64,000 nt of DNA from Streptomyces sp. NBC_00683 (GTDB lineage Bacteria > Actinomycetota > Actinomycetes > Streptomycetales > Streptomycetaceae). Below, one piece after another: positions 43,973-53,477 of the stretch. A program made the position numbers and the translations under genes. The notes below the pieces were generated by a model, which was not told where the DNA came from, ran no database searches, and saw only the letters and a list, made by a program, of their open reading frames with translations. Within the stretch, counting starts at the first letter, position 1. Each line of letters opens with the position of its first letter. The stretch spans positions 7,812,001-7,876,000 of the forward strand of contig NZ_CP109013.1 in the NCBI RefSeq assembly GCF_036226745.1, read 5' to 3'.

Positions 43973-46108
43973 TCAACCGCCTGAGCAGACAGTGCCGTTG
44001 AGCCGGAAGCTCGTCGGATCGGGGTTGGGGCCGTCGTTGGCGCCGACGAAGCCGAAGGAGGCAGTCGACGCGCCGTCCGGGGCCAGCGGCCCGGCGCCCT
44101 CGGGCGCGGTCACACGTACGTGCCGACCGGTCTGCTGGAACGTGGCGCTCCAGCCGGAGGACACCGACTGGCCGTCGGTCGGCCAGTCCCAGTCCACGGT
44201 CCAGCCGGTGATCGGGGTGTCCGAGAGGTTCTGAACGCTGACCGTGGTCACGAAGCCGTTGCCCCAGCTCGTGTCGCGGTGGAAGGTCAGCGCGCAGGCG
44301 GCGTCCGGTGGGGTGCCGGTGGTGAAGGTCAGCGGATCGGACGGGGCGGATATCCGTCCCGCGGCGTCGGCCGCCAGCACGTTGACCGTGTGGGTGCTGC
44401 CCGGCGGCAGATTCCGCAGGGTCACGGACGTGCCGGTGGTCTCCCCGACCAGCCGGGTGTGCGCGCCGTCCCGCTCCTGGACCAGGTAGCGGGTCGCACC
44501 GGCCGCCCCCTCCCACGACAGGCGCGCGGTGGAGTCGGTCACCGCCTCCAGCTTCGGGGTGCCCGGAGCACCGGCGGCCGAGGCCCCGGGCCCGGTGCCC
44601 GGCTGCGGGGTGACGGTGACGGTGAGCATCGCGTACGGCGGCACGGTGACCTGGGAGGCGGACGCCCCACTGCCGGTGACATCGGTGATGTCGCTGTCGC
44701 CACGGGCGTAGCGGCTGACCTCGGGTGTGGCGGCGGACGGGATGAAGCCCGCGTATTCGAGGTCCACCGTCCGTGCTGCGTCGGGGTTCTTGTTGATGAG
44801 CAGGACGCTCAGGCGCCCGTCGCGACGGCGCACGGCGTGCGCGGAGACTTCCTGCGCGGAGGACGAGGCGGCGACCATGGCGTCGCCGGCGGTGCCCAGT
44901 TCGCTGGTCATCTTCATGCCGTAGTAGGGGTGGAACGGCGTGTTCGCCGCCGGTTGGCAGACGTCACCCGTGCAGGAACCGCCGGACAGCATGCCCATGT
45001 CGCCGTAGTCGGTTTCGCCGTCGACGGTGGTGATCTCGCCCGGGCCGTTGTGGGTGTTCCACCAGTCGACGTTGAACACGCCGTTCTCCAGAGCCGTCAT
45101 GAAGGCATCGGCGGCGAACAGACCGTTGGGACGGGCGGTGAGCCTGGCTCCGCCGGTGTTGGTGTTGACCTCGGTGAGGGCGATGCCGATGCTCGGGGAG
45201 TCGGCGCCCGCGTACCGGTCGATCTGGTTGCGCACCTCCCGCAGTTCGCCGGGCAGCCGGGTCAGCCGCGTCAGGGCGGCGTCGGCGGTGGTGTCGGAAC
45301 CACCCGCGTACCAGTGGACGCTCACGAAGTCGATGACGTCGGTGACTTCGGAGAGCACGGTGCGGTTCCAGTCGCCCGGATCGCCGTCGCCGACGACGCC
45401 GTCAGGCCAGTTGCCCGGGGTGGTGAGGACGGCGCCGATCTTGATGGTCGGGTCGACGGCCTTCATGGCGGTGGCGTAGGCGCGGACCTGACGGGCGTAC
45501 TCCCGGGGGCTCTTGTCCGCGTGATCGTCGTGCTCCCAGCCGCTGCCGTAGTGGCCGTTGCCGTAGATCTCGTTGCCGATCTCCCAGTACTTCGCGTCGT
45601 AGTCCTTGGTGACGTTCGCGTACCGGACCCAGCCGGCCGCCTCCTCGGGCGTGCCGGAGCCGTAGTTGGCGGTCAGGATCGGCTGCGCCCCGGTGGCCCG
45701 GACCGTGCCCATGAAGGCGTCGAAGCCGGTGCCGGGGGCGACGTACCCGCCGGGCGCGGTGTGCGTCTCCCAGTGGTAGATGTCGGAGTACGAACCTCCC
45801 GGGTAGCGCATCGCCCCGACGTCGGCCGTCTTCATGAGGGCGGCCACTTCCGGGTCGTTCATGTGCGAGTCCCAGACAGCGGCGTTGACGCCACGGGCGG
45901 TGTCGGACAGCCGGCCGAGCGACGCCTGCGTGTTGACCCGGACATCGACGTCCGCGGTCGGCGCATCCTGCTCGGTGGCGGACGCGGCACCGGCGGCGCC
46001 GAACGGGGACAGCAGGGCGAGCGTGGCCGCCAGAGCGGCGGCGGTGCGTGCGAGGTGACGGGGGCGACCGGCGCGGGCCGGCCCGACGGGTCTCTGCGGT
46101 AAGGCCAT
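43973..46108 (-). CDS. Secreted glycoside hydrolase with FnIII and CBM2 domains
   Basis: The protein is 711 aa from MALPQRPVGPARAG after AGGAAGG. The signal peptide ends near GAASATEQ. The catalytic TIM barrel contains YWEIGNEIYGNG (acid/base Glu) and IALTEVNTN (nucleophile Glu), a clan-A layout like GH51/GH39 arabinofuranosidase or related cellulose-binding enzymes. A C-terminal beta domain is followed by an FnIII repeat (PKLEAVTDSTARLSWEGAAG) and a CBM2 module (CALTFHRDTSWGNGFVTTVS ... TVC). Exact family and substrate need comparison. It is probably secreted with the LPMO for plant polysaccharide attack. Confidence 0.85.
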   Translation of the reverse strand: MALPQRPVGPARAGRPRHLARTAAALAATLALLSPFGAAGAASATEQDAPTADVDVRVNTQASLGRLSDTARGVNAAVWDSHMNDPEVAALMKTADVGAMRYPGGSYSDIYHWETHTAPGGYVAPGTGFDAFMGTVRATGAQPILTANYGSGTPEEAAGWVRYANVTKDYDAKYWEIGNEIYGNGHYGSGWEHDDHADKSPREYARQVRAYATAMKAVDPTIKIGAVLTTPGNWPDGVVGDGDPGDWNRTVLSEVTDVIDFVSVHWYAGGSDTTADAALTRLTRLPGELREVRNQIDRYAGADSPSIGIALTEVNTNTGGARLTARPNGLFAADAFMTALENGVFNVDWWNTHNGPGEITTVDGETDYGDMGMLSGGSCTGDVCQPAANTPFHPYYGMKMTSELGTAGDAMVAASSSAQEVSAHAVRRRDGRLSVLLINKNPDAARTVDLEYAGFIPSAATPEVSRYARGDSDITDVTGSGASASQVTVPPYAMLTVTVTPQPGTGPGASAAGAPGTPKLEAVTDSTARLSWEGAAGATRYLVQERDGAHTRLVGETTGTSVTLRNLPPGSTHTVNVLAADAAGRISAPSDPLTFTTGTPPDAACALTFHRDTSWGNGFVTTVSVQNLSDTPITGWTVDWDWPTDGQSVSSGWSATFQQTGRHVRVTAPEGAGPLAPDGASTASFGFVGANDGPNPDPTSFRLNGTVCSGG

Positions 46109-46312
46109 GGGGGGTCCTTCCTGGGGTGCCGTCGACACGGCCTGGCCGGCGGGTGCCGGGCAGGCCGTACGACCGGACGGGCGGGCGGGCGCCGCCGCGG
46201 CGGCAGGACGCTTCTCTCCGTGATCAGGGGAACGGGGGTGCGACGTTCGTGGACTCGCGGGTCGGCGCGGTGCGTCGAGGTCCTGTGCCGTCCTGAGCAC
46301 GGAGGGACGGTG
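46109..46312. other. Upstream region of the glycosidase gene
   Basis: It lies between the LPMO terminator and the glycosidase start. I see no perfect CebR operator and no ORF here. Confidence 0.4.
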
Positions 46313-46345
46313 GTGCCGGTTCCCGCACGGTGCGGGAACCGGCAC
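46313..46345. terminator. LPMO gene terminator
   Basis: A perfect 15-bp stem (GTGCCGGTTCCCGCA, 46313-46327 with 46331-46345) around a CGG loop lies just after the LPMO stop on the minus strand. Confidence 0.85.
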
Positions 46346-46360
46346 TGCTTCACTCAGCGG

Positions 46361-47503
46361 CTACGGGTTGACGCAGACGATCGAGCCGATCGGGAAGTCG
46401 TTGCCGGTCGATGTCGCCGTGAACCCGAAGGTGACGCTGCCGTCCGGCGGGATGGTCCGGTTGTAGTCGAGATTCTTGACCGTGAGCGAACCATCGGACC
46501 CCGTGGTCAGCGCACCGTTCCACACGCTGCTGACCTTGGCGCCCGCGCCCGGTGTCCACTTCACCGCCCAGCCCTCACGCGGCGTCGTGCCGTGGTTCAT
46601 GACCTCGACGGAACCCTGGAATCCGCCGCTCCACGAGTTGGTCACGCTGTAGACGGCCATGCAGCCGGAGTGCGGGTCGGTGGGTGTAGGAGTAGGCGTA
46701 GGTGTGGGCGTGGGGTCCGGAGTCGGTGTCGGCGTCGGCGTCGGAGTCGGAGTCGGAGTCGGAGTAGGCGTCGGCGTGGTGCCTGAGCCGCGGATGCCGG
46801 TGACTTCGCCGTTGCCACCGTCGAAGACGATGTCGGAGCAGGAGAAGAAGTTCTCCTGGCTGTCCGAGCGAACCCACTGGATGAACATCACCGCGTCGCC
46901 CGAGCGGCCCGAGGGCAGGTTCAGGTCCCAGTAGTAGTGGCCGCCGTCCGCGCCCGGCGAGCCGGTCTGCGGCGGGTTGGTGACGGCATCGATCAGCTCC
47001 AGGTCGTCCCAGCCCAGTTCGGTGGTGGGTGAGTAGCCGGGCTTGGACAGGTACACCCGGAACGAGCCCGGGTGCGCTGCCCAGTTGCTGTGCTTGACCT
47101 GGATCGTGTTCCCGGACGTCAGGTGCGTCCGAGGCCAGTCGCCGCGGGGGGCGTTGTATCCGGTGAAGTTGTACGGCGACCGGTCGCCGGCGCTGCACAG
47201 CTTTCCGTCCGGGACGTAACCCGCTCCTCGCCCACCGGCGTTGGAGTCGAGCACGGCGAACCAGTTGTACAGCGCGGTCGCACCGCTCTCGTTGAGCGCG
47301 GCCCTGCACGCCGGGTTGGTCGGGTCCAGGGCGCCGGTGCTGGTCTTGGCGTCCAGCATGCAGAGGTAGGTACGCGACCCCGGCGTCATCGTCACGCCGT
47401 GCGCCTGCGCGTCGCCCTGGCCGAGGAGCGTCAGGGCTAACCCGCTGAGCAGCGTCGCGAGCACCGTTGCCAGGGAGGCAAGTTGTTTCCTGCGTCGAGT
47501 CAT
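46361..47503 (-). CDS. Lytic polysaccharide monooxygenase (AA10) with CBM2
   Basis: The protein is 380 aa after AGGAGA. The signal peptide cleaves before His in AQAHGVTMTPGSR, giving the N-terminal His of the copper histidine brace. The second His is in KHSNWAAHPGSFRVY. A typical AA10 domain (residues 35-240) contains GDWPRTHLTSGN and QWVRSDSQENFFSCSDI. It is followed by a Thr-Pro linker and a C-terminal CBM2 (GCMAVYSVTNSWSGGFQGSV). It oxidatively cleaves cellulose (or chitin), and the CBM2 favours cellulose. CebR-type sites lie about 520 and 670 bp upstream. Confidence 0.95.
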   Translation of the reverse strand: MTRRRKQLASLATVLATLLSGLALTLLGQGDAQAHGVTMTPGSRTYLCMLDAKTSTGALDPTNPACRAALNESGATALYNWFAVLDSNAGGRGAGYVPDGKLCSAGDRSPYNFTGYNAPRGDWPRTHLTSGNTIQVKHSNWAAHPGSFRVYLSKPGYSPTTELGWDDLELIDAVTNPPQTGSPGADGGHYYWDLNLPSGRSGDAVMFIQWVRSDSQENFFSCSDIVFDGGNGEVTGIRGSGTTPTPTPTPTPTPTPTPTPTPDPTPTPTPTPTPTDPHSGCMAVYSVTNSWSGGFQGSVEVMNHGTTPREGWAVKWTPGAGAKVSSVWNGALTTGSDGSLTVKNLDYNRTIPPDGSVTFGFTATSTGNDFPIGSIVCVNP

Positions 47504-48022
47504 GGTGTCTCCTGTGCCTGTGTGGGGAATTTCTTCCGGTTGGGCTTGTCCCGTGCGGTCACCGTCCGGTGGTGGAACCCTCGCCGTCCGGGTGAGGCGC
47601 TTTCCTGACGGGCGAGGGGTCTGGGGGAGTGCGGGGATCAGACGGACGGGGTGCCCGGGCGAGCTCGGCGGGGAGTTGGGTGGGGGCGTCCACGGCACGT
47701 GGTTGTGGGCCGCAGTTGTTGTACGGCTGTAGGCGTCGGCCTCGCCGGAGGCGGACCGGACGGACTCGGCCGTGCGTCGGAGCGTGTGCGGATCAGTTCC
47801 GGCGCATCCGGTGCCGTCGGGTCCGGGGCCGGTCGCCGTCACGGCGCCGGAGATGGCCTGAGGGTGCCCTCCACGCGTCAGGGGTCGCGGCCCCTACGGT
47901 GGCGGGAGCGGCGAACTGCGCGCGGTACTCGGGGCCATGCGGCAACGCTCGCATGCGGGGCCTCTCTGGGAGGAATGACCGGATGGGCGATCAGGGAACC
48001 GGGAGCGCACGAGCACCAAGAA
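47504..48022. other. Long upstream region of the LPMO gene
   Basis: No gene is supported. It may hold a long leader of the LPMO transcript or a lost gene; only shadow-type frames are present. Confidence 0.4.
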
Positions 48023-48036
48023 TGGGAGCGCTCCCA
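48023..48036. promoter_or_regulatory. CebR operator, perfect palindrome
   Basis: TGGGAGCGCTCCCA, the canonical CebR operator that controls cellulose- and cello-oligosaccharide-responsive genes in Streptomyces. Nearest downstream target on the minus strand is the LPMO gene 520 bp away. Confidence 0.8.
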
Positions 48037-48170
48037 CCCGCTGGTGTGTAGGAATGTAGGAGCGTCGCGTGTCCCTGGCAACCCATCGGAACAAAATGCT
48101 TCGCACGGATTCTGAAGAGGCAGGTCGGGGACGGCTGACAGAAGCGGCGGACCCCTCGGAAGGTCCCTTT

Positions 48171-48184
48171 TGGGAGCGCTCCCG
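48171..48184. promoter_or_regulatory. Second CebR-type operator (one mismatch)
   Basis: TGGGAGCGCTCCCG differs from the consensus only in the last base and lies 148 bp from the first site. The pair may act together. Confidence 0.65.
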
Positions 48185-48257
48185 AAGGTGTTCCTTGGAG
48201 GTGCTCGAGGGCCTGTCAGGTGGCGGGTCTGTCGTGCCAGGTGTCGCTGGGAGTGTT

Positions 48258-48294
48258 GACCGGTGGGGTGCGGAGCCTTCGCACCCCACCGGTC
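48258..48294. terminator. Terminator of the kdp operon
   Basis: A perfect 15-bp stem (GACCGGTGGGGTGCG and complement) around a 7-base loop begins 22 bases past the kdpC stop. Confidence 0.8.
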
Positions 48295-48316
48295 ATCGGT
48301 CCCCGCCTCAGGTCCG

Positions 48317-48997
48317 TCAGCCCTGGATCAGGTCCCGGAGCGCGGTGTTCAGTTCGAGTACGTTCACCCGGGGCTCGCCCATGAAGCCCAGGAGCCGGCC
48401 CGTCGTGTGATCGGCGACGAGGCCCTCGACCTCCTTGACGGGAAGGTCGTTCTTCTCCGCGACCCGGTGGACCTGGAGTTTCGCGTACGCGGGAGAGACG
48501 TCCGGGTCCAGACCGGAGCCGGAGGAGGTGACGGCGTCTGCCGGTACGTCAGCGGGCTTCACCTTGTACGAGGCCGTGGAGTTGTCCTTGACCACGGCCG
48601 CCTTGGCGTCCGTCACCCACGTGATCAGGTCCTCGTTGTCGCCGGAGCGGTTGGTGGCGCCGGAGAGGATCAGGGAGTACTTCGTGTTGACGCTGTTGCT
48701 GCCCAGGCCGTTGGAGGGGCGCGGCTGGAACCACTTCAGGTCCGGTCGTGCGGCCTCCTCGGCATCGTCGGGGTTCCGCTTCGGCAGGTTGTACGTCTGG
48801 CCGATGAGGGAGGAGCCGACCACGCTGCCGCTCCTGTCCTTGATCTCGGAGCCGTTGGCCCGGTCGTGGAACAGGGCCTGGGCGACGGCGGTGACGGCGA
48901 GCGGGTAGATCACCCCGCACACCAGAGTGAGGACGAGCAGGGCCCTCAGCCCGGCCCCGAACAGGCGAACGGTGTTGCTGACGGAGGTGTTGGTCAT
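48317..48997 (-). CDS. kdpC: K+-transporting ATPase subunit C
   Basis: The protein is 226 aa. One N-terminal helix (ALLVLTLVCGVIYPLAVTAV) is followed by an external domain with QALFHDRANGSEI, QTYNLPKRNPDDA and the family's LDPDVSPAYAKLQVHRVA, plus LLGFMGEPRVNVLELN. It assists ATP binding and assembly of KdpB. It is the last gene of the operon, six bases after kdpB. Confidence 0.95.
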   Translation of the reverse strand: MTNTSVSNTVRLFGAGLRALLVLTLVCGVIYPLAVTAVAQALFHDRANGSEIKDRSGSVVGSSLIGQTYNLPKRNPDDAEEAARPDLKWFQPRPSNGLGSNSVNTKYSLILSGATNRSGDNEDLITWVTDAKAAVVKDNSTASYKVKPADVPADAVTSSGSGLDPDVSPAYAKLQVHRVAEKNDLPVKEVEGLVADHTTGRLLGFMGEPRVNVLELNTALRDLIQG

Positions 48998-49003
48998 GGC
49001 GGA

Positions 49004-51112
49004 TCAGCCGATTCCGGGGATGAGGGAGATGAGCAGGTCGATGATCTTGATGCCGATGAACGGGGCGACCAGGCCGCCGAGGCCGTAGATGCCGAGGTTG
49101 CGGCGCAGCATCCGGTCAGCACTGGCGGGCCGGTAGCGCACTCCCTTGAGGGCCAGCGGTACCAGGGCGACGATGATCAGAGCGTTGAAGATGACCGCGG
49201 ACAGGATCGCCGACTCCGGCGAGGCCAGGCCCATGACGTTCAGCTTGTCCAGCGACGGGTACGCCACGGCGAACATGGCGGGGATGATCGCGAAGTACTT
49301 CGCGACGTCGTTGGCGATGGAGAACGTGGTGAGGGCGCCGCGGGTGATGAGGAGCTGTTTGCCGATCCCGACGATCTCGATGAGCTTGGTGGGGTTCGAG
49401 TCCAGGTCCACCATGTTCCCGGCCTCCTTGGCGGCCGAGGTACCGGTGTTCATCGCGACACCGACGTCCGCCTGGGCGAGGGCCGGGGCGTCGTTGGTGC
49501 CGTCACCCGTCATGGCGACGAGCTTGCCGCCGGCCTGCTCCCGCTTGATGAGGGCCATCTTGTCCTCGGGCGTCGCCTCGGCCAGGAAGTCGTCGACCCC
49601 CGCCTCCTCGGCGATCGCCTTCGCGGTCAGCGGGTTGTCGCCGGTGATCATGACCGTACGGATGCCCATGCGGCGCAGTTCGTCGAACCGCTCGCGCATG
49701 CCCTCCTTCACCACGTCCTTGAGATGGATGACTCCGAGGATCAGCGGACCATGAGCGTCTTCCACAGCCACCAGCAGCGGCGTGCCACCGGCCTGGGAGA
49801 TCCCGTCCGTGAGTACTTGTGCGTCCTCGGCGACAACCCCGCCCCGCTCCTTCACCCAGGCGACGACGGAGCCGGTCGCCCCCTTGCGGACCTTGCGCCC
49901 CTCCAGGTCGACGCCCGACATGCGGGTCTGCGCGGTGAACGCGACCCATTCGGCATCGGCCAGCTCGCCCTGGTCCCGTTCCCGCAGCCCGTACGTCTCC
50001 TTGGCCAGGACGACGATCGACCGGCCTTCGGGGGTCTCGTCGGCGAGCGAGGACAGCTGCGCGGCATCCGCGAGTTCACCCTCCGTCACGCCTTCGACCG
50101 CCAGGAATTCGGCCGCCTGCCGGTTGCCCAGGGTGATGGTCCCCGTCTTGTCGAGGAGCAGGGTCGACACGTCGCCCGCCGCTTCCACAGCGCGCCCCGA
50201 CATGGCCAGGACGTTGCGCTGGACCAGGCGGTCCATACCGGCGATGCCGATCGCGGAGAGCAGCGCGCCGATGGTGGTCGGGATCAGGCAGACCAGGAGC
50301 GCGGCGAGCACGATCATCGAGGTCTGGTCGTCGGCGCCCGCGTAGATGGCGAACGGCTTCAAAGTGACCACGGCCAGCAGGAAGACGATGGTGAGGGACG
50401 CCAGAAGGATGTTCAGGGCGATCTCATTGGGGGTCTTCTGCCGGGCCGCGCCCTCCACCAGGCTGATCATCCGGTCGATGAATGTCTCGCCCGGCTTCGT
50501 CGTGATCCTGATGACGATGCGGTCGGACAGCACCTTCGTACCGCCGGTCACCGCGCTGCGGTCGCCGCCCGATTCACGGATGACCGGGGCCGATTCTCCG
50601 GTGATCGCGGATTCATCGACGGAGGCGACACCTTCCACGACATCGCCGTCACCGGGAACGGTGTCGCCGGCCTCGCAGACCACCAGGTCCCCGATGCGCA
50701 GCTCCGTCCCTGCGACCCGCTCCTCGTCGGAACCGACCACTCGGCGGGCGACGGTTCCGGTCTTGGCCTTGCGCAAGGTGTCGGCCTGGGCCTTGCCCCG
50801 GCCCTCGGCGACCGCTTCCGCGAGGTTCGCGAAGACGGTGGTCAGCCAGAGCCAGCCGGCGATGGCCCAGCCGAACCAGTCGGTCGGGTCCAGCACCGCG
50901 AGCACGGTGGTGACCACCGAGCCGACCAGGACGACGAACATGATGGGCGACTTGATCATCACGCGCGGGTCGAGCTTGCGAACCGCGTCCGGGAAGGACT
51001 TCAGCAGTTGCTTCGGGTCGAAGAGGCCGCTGCCGACGCGGTCGGTGACCGCATGGTTGCCGGAGGGCGGCGGGTCTCCGTGCGGAGCGTGAGTGGGGAT
51101 GACGGTGCTCAT
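49004..51112 (-). CDS. kdpB: K+-transporting P-type ATPase subunit B
   Basis: The protein is 702 aa. The phosphorylation site is [13 protein letters not shown], the actuator motif is ITGESAPV, the hinge motif is [20 protein letters not shown] ([14 protein letters not shown]), and [15 protein letters not shown] is present. The start [13 protein letters not shown] overlaps the kdpA stop (ATGA). It couples ATP hydrolysis to potassium uptake through KdpA at low external K+. The extended readings of this frame upstream belong to kdpA in another frame. Confidence 0.97.
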   Translation of the reverse strand: MSTVIPTHAPHGDPPPSGNHAVTDRVGSGLFDPKQLLKSFPDAVRKLDPRVMIKSPIMFVVLVGSVVTTVLAVLDPTDWFGWAIAGWLWLTTVFANLAEAVAEGRGKAQADTLRKAKTGTVARRVVGSDEERVAGTELRIGDLVVCEAGDTVPGDGDVVEGVASVDESAITGESAPVIRESGGDRSAVTGGTKVLSDRIVIRITTKPGETFIDRMISLVEGAARQKTPNEIALNILLASLTIVFLLAVVTLKPFAIYAGADDQTSMIVLAALLVCLIPTTIGALLSAIGIAGMDRLVQRNVLAMSGRAVEAAGDVSTLLLDKTGTITLGNRQAAEFLAVEGVTEGELADAAQLSSLADETPEGRSIVVLAKETYGLRERDQGELADAEWVAFTAQTRMSGVDLEGRKVRKGATGSVVAWVKERGGVVAEDAQVLTDGISQAGGTPLLVAVEDAHGPLILGVIHLKDVVKEGMRERFDELRRMGIRTVMITGDNPLTAKAIAEEAGVDDFLAEATPEDKMALIKREQAGGKLVAMTGDGTNDAPALAQADVGVAMNTGTSAAKEAGNMVDLDSNPTKLIEIVGIGKQLLITRGALTTFSIANDVAKYFAIIPAMFAVAYPSLDKLNVMGLASPESAILSAVIFNALIIVALVPLALKGVRYRPASADRMLRRNLGIYGLGGLVAPFIGIKIIDLLISLIPGIG

Positions 51113-52773
51113 GAGGCGAGCCCTTCGGCGAGCGGACCCAGCGCAAGGGCGGGGAAGTAGGTCAGACCGGTGATGATCAGGATGGTGCCGACGAGAAGAC
51201 CCGCGTAGAGGGGTTTGTCGGTGCGCAGTGTGCCCGCGGTCTCGGGCACCGGCTTCTGTTCGGCCAGCGACCCTGCGAGGGCCAGGACGAAGACGATCGG
51301 GAGGAAGCGGCCGAGCAGCATCGCGATGCCGATGGTGCTGTTGAACCACTGGGTGTCCGCGTTCAGTCCTGCGAAGGCTGAGCCGTTGTTGTTCGCCCCG
51401 GAGGTGTAGGCGTACAGGATCTCGGAGAAGCCGTGCGCGCCGGAGTTCGTCATCGAGTTGCCCGGAGTGGGCAGAGCCATCGCCACGGCGGTGAAACCGA
51501 GCACGAGTGCCGGGGTGATGAGGATGTAGCAGGCCGCGAGCTTGATCTGGCGCGTGCCGATCTTCTTGCCCAGGTACTCCGGGGTCCGCCCGACCATGAG
51601 CCCCGCGATGAACACCGCGATGACCGCCATGATCAGCATGCCGTACAGGCCGGATCCGACACCACCGGGTGCGATCTCGCCCAACTGCATGCCCAGCATC
51701 GTGATGCCACCGCCGAAGCCGGTGTACGAGGAGTGGAACGAGTTCACGGCACCGGTCGAGGTCAGCGTGGTGGCGACCGCGAAGATCGACGAGCCGGCGA
51801 TCCCGAAGCGGGTCTCCTTGCCCTCCATCGCCCCGCCCGCGATGTCGAACGCAGGTCCGTGGTGGGCAAATTCGGTCCACATCATCAGCGCGGTGAAGCC
51901 GAGCCAGATGGTGGCCATCGTGCCGAGGATCGCGTACCCCTGCCTGAGCGAGCCGACCATGCGGCCGAAGGTGCGGGTCAGCGCGAACGGGATCAGCAGG
52001 ATGAGGAAGATCTCGAACAGGTTGGAGAGCGGGTCGGGGTTCTCGAAGGGGTGGGAGGAGTTGGCGTTGAAGTAGCCGCCGCCGTTGGTGCCCAGTTCCT
52101 TGATGGCCTCCTGGGACGCGACCGCGCCACCGTTCCACTCCTGCGTGCCGCCCATGAACTGGCCCACCTCGTGGATGCCGGAGAAGTTCTGGATGGCACC
52201 GCAGGCGACCAGGACGAGCGCACCGATCACCGAGATCGGCACCAGGATGCGGACGGTGCCGCGCACCAGGTCGGCCCAGAAGTTGCCGAGCTCACCCGTA
52301 CGTGCCCGTGCGAAGCCCCGGACGAGTGCCACCGCGACGGCCATGCCGACGGCGGCGGAGAGGAAGTTCTGCACCGCGAGGCCGCCGGTCTGCACGACGT
52401 GGCCCATGGCCTGCTCGCCGTAGTACGACTGCCAGTTGGTGTTGGCCACGAACGAAGCGGCCGTGTTGAACGCCTGGTCCGGGTCGATGGAGGAGAAGCC
52501 GAGCGAGCCGGGCAGCGAGCTCTGTACCCGTTGCATGAGGTACAGGAAGAGAACACTCACCGCCGAGAAGGCGAGCACGCCCCGCAGGTAGGCGGGCCAC
52601 CTCATTTCGGCGGCAGGGTTGGCGCCGATGGCCTTGTATATCCACTTCTCCGGCCTGTAGTGCTTCTCGGAGGAGTAGACCCTGGCCATGTAGTCGCCCA
52701 GCGGACGGTACGCGAGCGCGAGGGCGGCGATCAGGGCGAGCAGCTGGAGCACACCAGCGGTCTGGGGACTCAT
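51109..52773 (-). CDS. kdpA: K+-transporting ATPase subunit A
   Basis: The protein is 554 aa. The channel-like subunit has four selectivity-filter repeats visible as [42 protein letters not shown] and [15 protein letters not shown]-terminal [17 protein letters not shown] is standard. It selects and takes up K+. Stop overlaps kdpB; start follows kdpF by eight bases. Confidence 0.97.
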   Translation of the reverse strand: MSPQTAGVLQLLALIAALALAYRPLGDYMARVYSSEKHYRPEKWIYKAIGANPAAEMRWPAYLRGVLAFSAVSVLFLYLMQRVQSSLPGSLGFSSIDPDQAFNTAASFVANTNWQSYYGEQAMGHVVQTGGLAVQNFLSAAVGMAVAVALVRGFARARTGELGNFWADLVRGTVRILVPISVIGALVLVACGAIQNFSGIHEVGQFMGGTQEWNGGAVASQEAIKELGTNGGGYFNANSSHPFENPDPLSNLFEIFLILLIPFALTRTFGRMVGSLRQGYAILGTMATIWLGFTALMMWTEFAHHGPAFDIAGGAMEGKETRFGIAGSSIFAVATTLTSTGAVNSFHSSYTGFGGGITMLGMQLGEIAPGGVGSGLYGMLIMAVIAVFIAGLMVGRTPEYLGKKIGTRQIKLAACYILITPALVLGFTAVAMALPTPGNSMTNSGAHGFSEILYAYTSGANNNGSAFAGLNADTQWFNSTIGIAMLLGRFLPIVFVLALAGSLAEQKPVPETAGTLRTDKPLYAGLLVGTILIITGLTYFPALALGPLAEGLAS

Positions 52774-52781
52774 GGCGGCGC

Positions 52782-52871
52782 TCAGAACCTCTCCGGGTAA
52801 AGAAGGGCGAGCACGAGGTAGCCCAGCAGGGAGACGGCCACGACGAGGCCGACGATGTTCTCGGCGGTCAC
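52782..52871 (-). CDS. kdpF: K+-transporting ATPase subunit F
   Basis: The protein is 29 aa, [20 protein letters not shown] then LALLYPERF, one helix with the typical YPERF ending. The GTG start overlaps the TGA of the 27-codon ORF upstream. It stabilises the Kdp complex. It is often missed in annotation for size. Confidence 0.93.
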   Translation of the reverse strand: MTAENIVGLVVAVSLLGYLVLALLYPERF

Positions 52872-52951
52872 AGCTTGGTCACCCCCCGGGCGATGAGAGC
52901 CACCAGCGCGAACACCGCGACTGTGGTGACGACGAAGGCCAGGTCGGCCAT
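52868..52951 (-). CDS. Small single-helix membrane protein upstream of kdpF
   Basis: A 27-residue protein, [20 protein letters not shown] then ARGVTKL, behind an AGGAG site six bases upstream. Its TGA overlaps the kdpF GTG, so translation is coupled. It is probably an additional Kdp-associated micro-subunit or a leader peptide. The sequence is clear; the function is not known. Confidence 0.75.
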   Translation of the reverse strand: MADLAFVVTTVAVFALVALIARGVTKL

Positions 52952-53102
52952 CGTGAGCTCCTGATTGACGTGAGGAATGGAATCGGCCGTGCGGCCAAGA
53001 TGAGGAAACCTCGGCTCAAGACCGGTGATAAGCCGCCTTGACGGGGTCCATACGAGGACGGGGGCTCCCTTGACGCCAACCTGATGCGGTCGACCCCACC
53101 GG
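52952..53102. promoter_or_regulatory. Putative kdp promoter region
   Basis: Region upstream of the first small kdp ORF. I do not identify a definite KdpE box or a riboswitch. No KdpDE genes are in the window. Confidence 0.4.
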
Positions 53103-53309
53103 CTACGGAGCGTTGTCCTCCGTTGCGCGGCGGGAAACCGGCTGTGCTCCGGGTCGTACCAGAACCCCGACCGCGGAAAGCAGCCACGTCAGGTGGCCGG
53201 CCGCGCTCTCGGACCGCATCGATGCCGACAGCACCGGTCCGAACCCGTCCCACTTGATCAAGGCCGCCACCAGACGGCCGAGCGGGTGCGGGCCGATGAC
53301 CGGCCGCAC
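53103..53309 (-). CDS. Possible small protein, 68 aa
   Basis: The frame MRPVIGPHPLGRLVAALIKW then DGFGPVLSASMRSESAAGHL has mixed composition and a weak GGAAC site before a GTG. No family is recognised, and it may be spurious. It lies between kdp and lysA with a further 168 bp without features. Confidence 0.3.
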   Translation of the reverse strand: MRPVIGPHPLGRLVAALIKWDGFGPVLSASMRSESAAGHLTWLLSAVGVLVRPGAQPVSRRATEDNAP

Positions 53310-53477
53310 GACGTTCCGCGTCCATCAGGGCTCCACCAGGGGCGTTCCGCTCGATCGCCTCGGCGCGGACCCACGTCGCGCCTGCCCTGGGTCAGGGGGA
53401 GCTGCTCCCCCCCGACCACCGCGGTCATCTCCGTGTCGAGCCCCCTACGGCTCGGCGGGCCGCGCGAACCCTCGCGA

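Noticed and set aside
46680..46780. Short-period DNA repeat
   Set aside because: It encodes the Thr-Pro linker of the LPMO protein, so it is explained by the protein.
52952..53102. Riboswitch upstream of kdp
   Set aside because: No conserved c-di-AMP (ydaO-type) motif elements could be recognised by eye.
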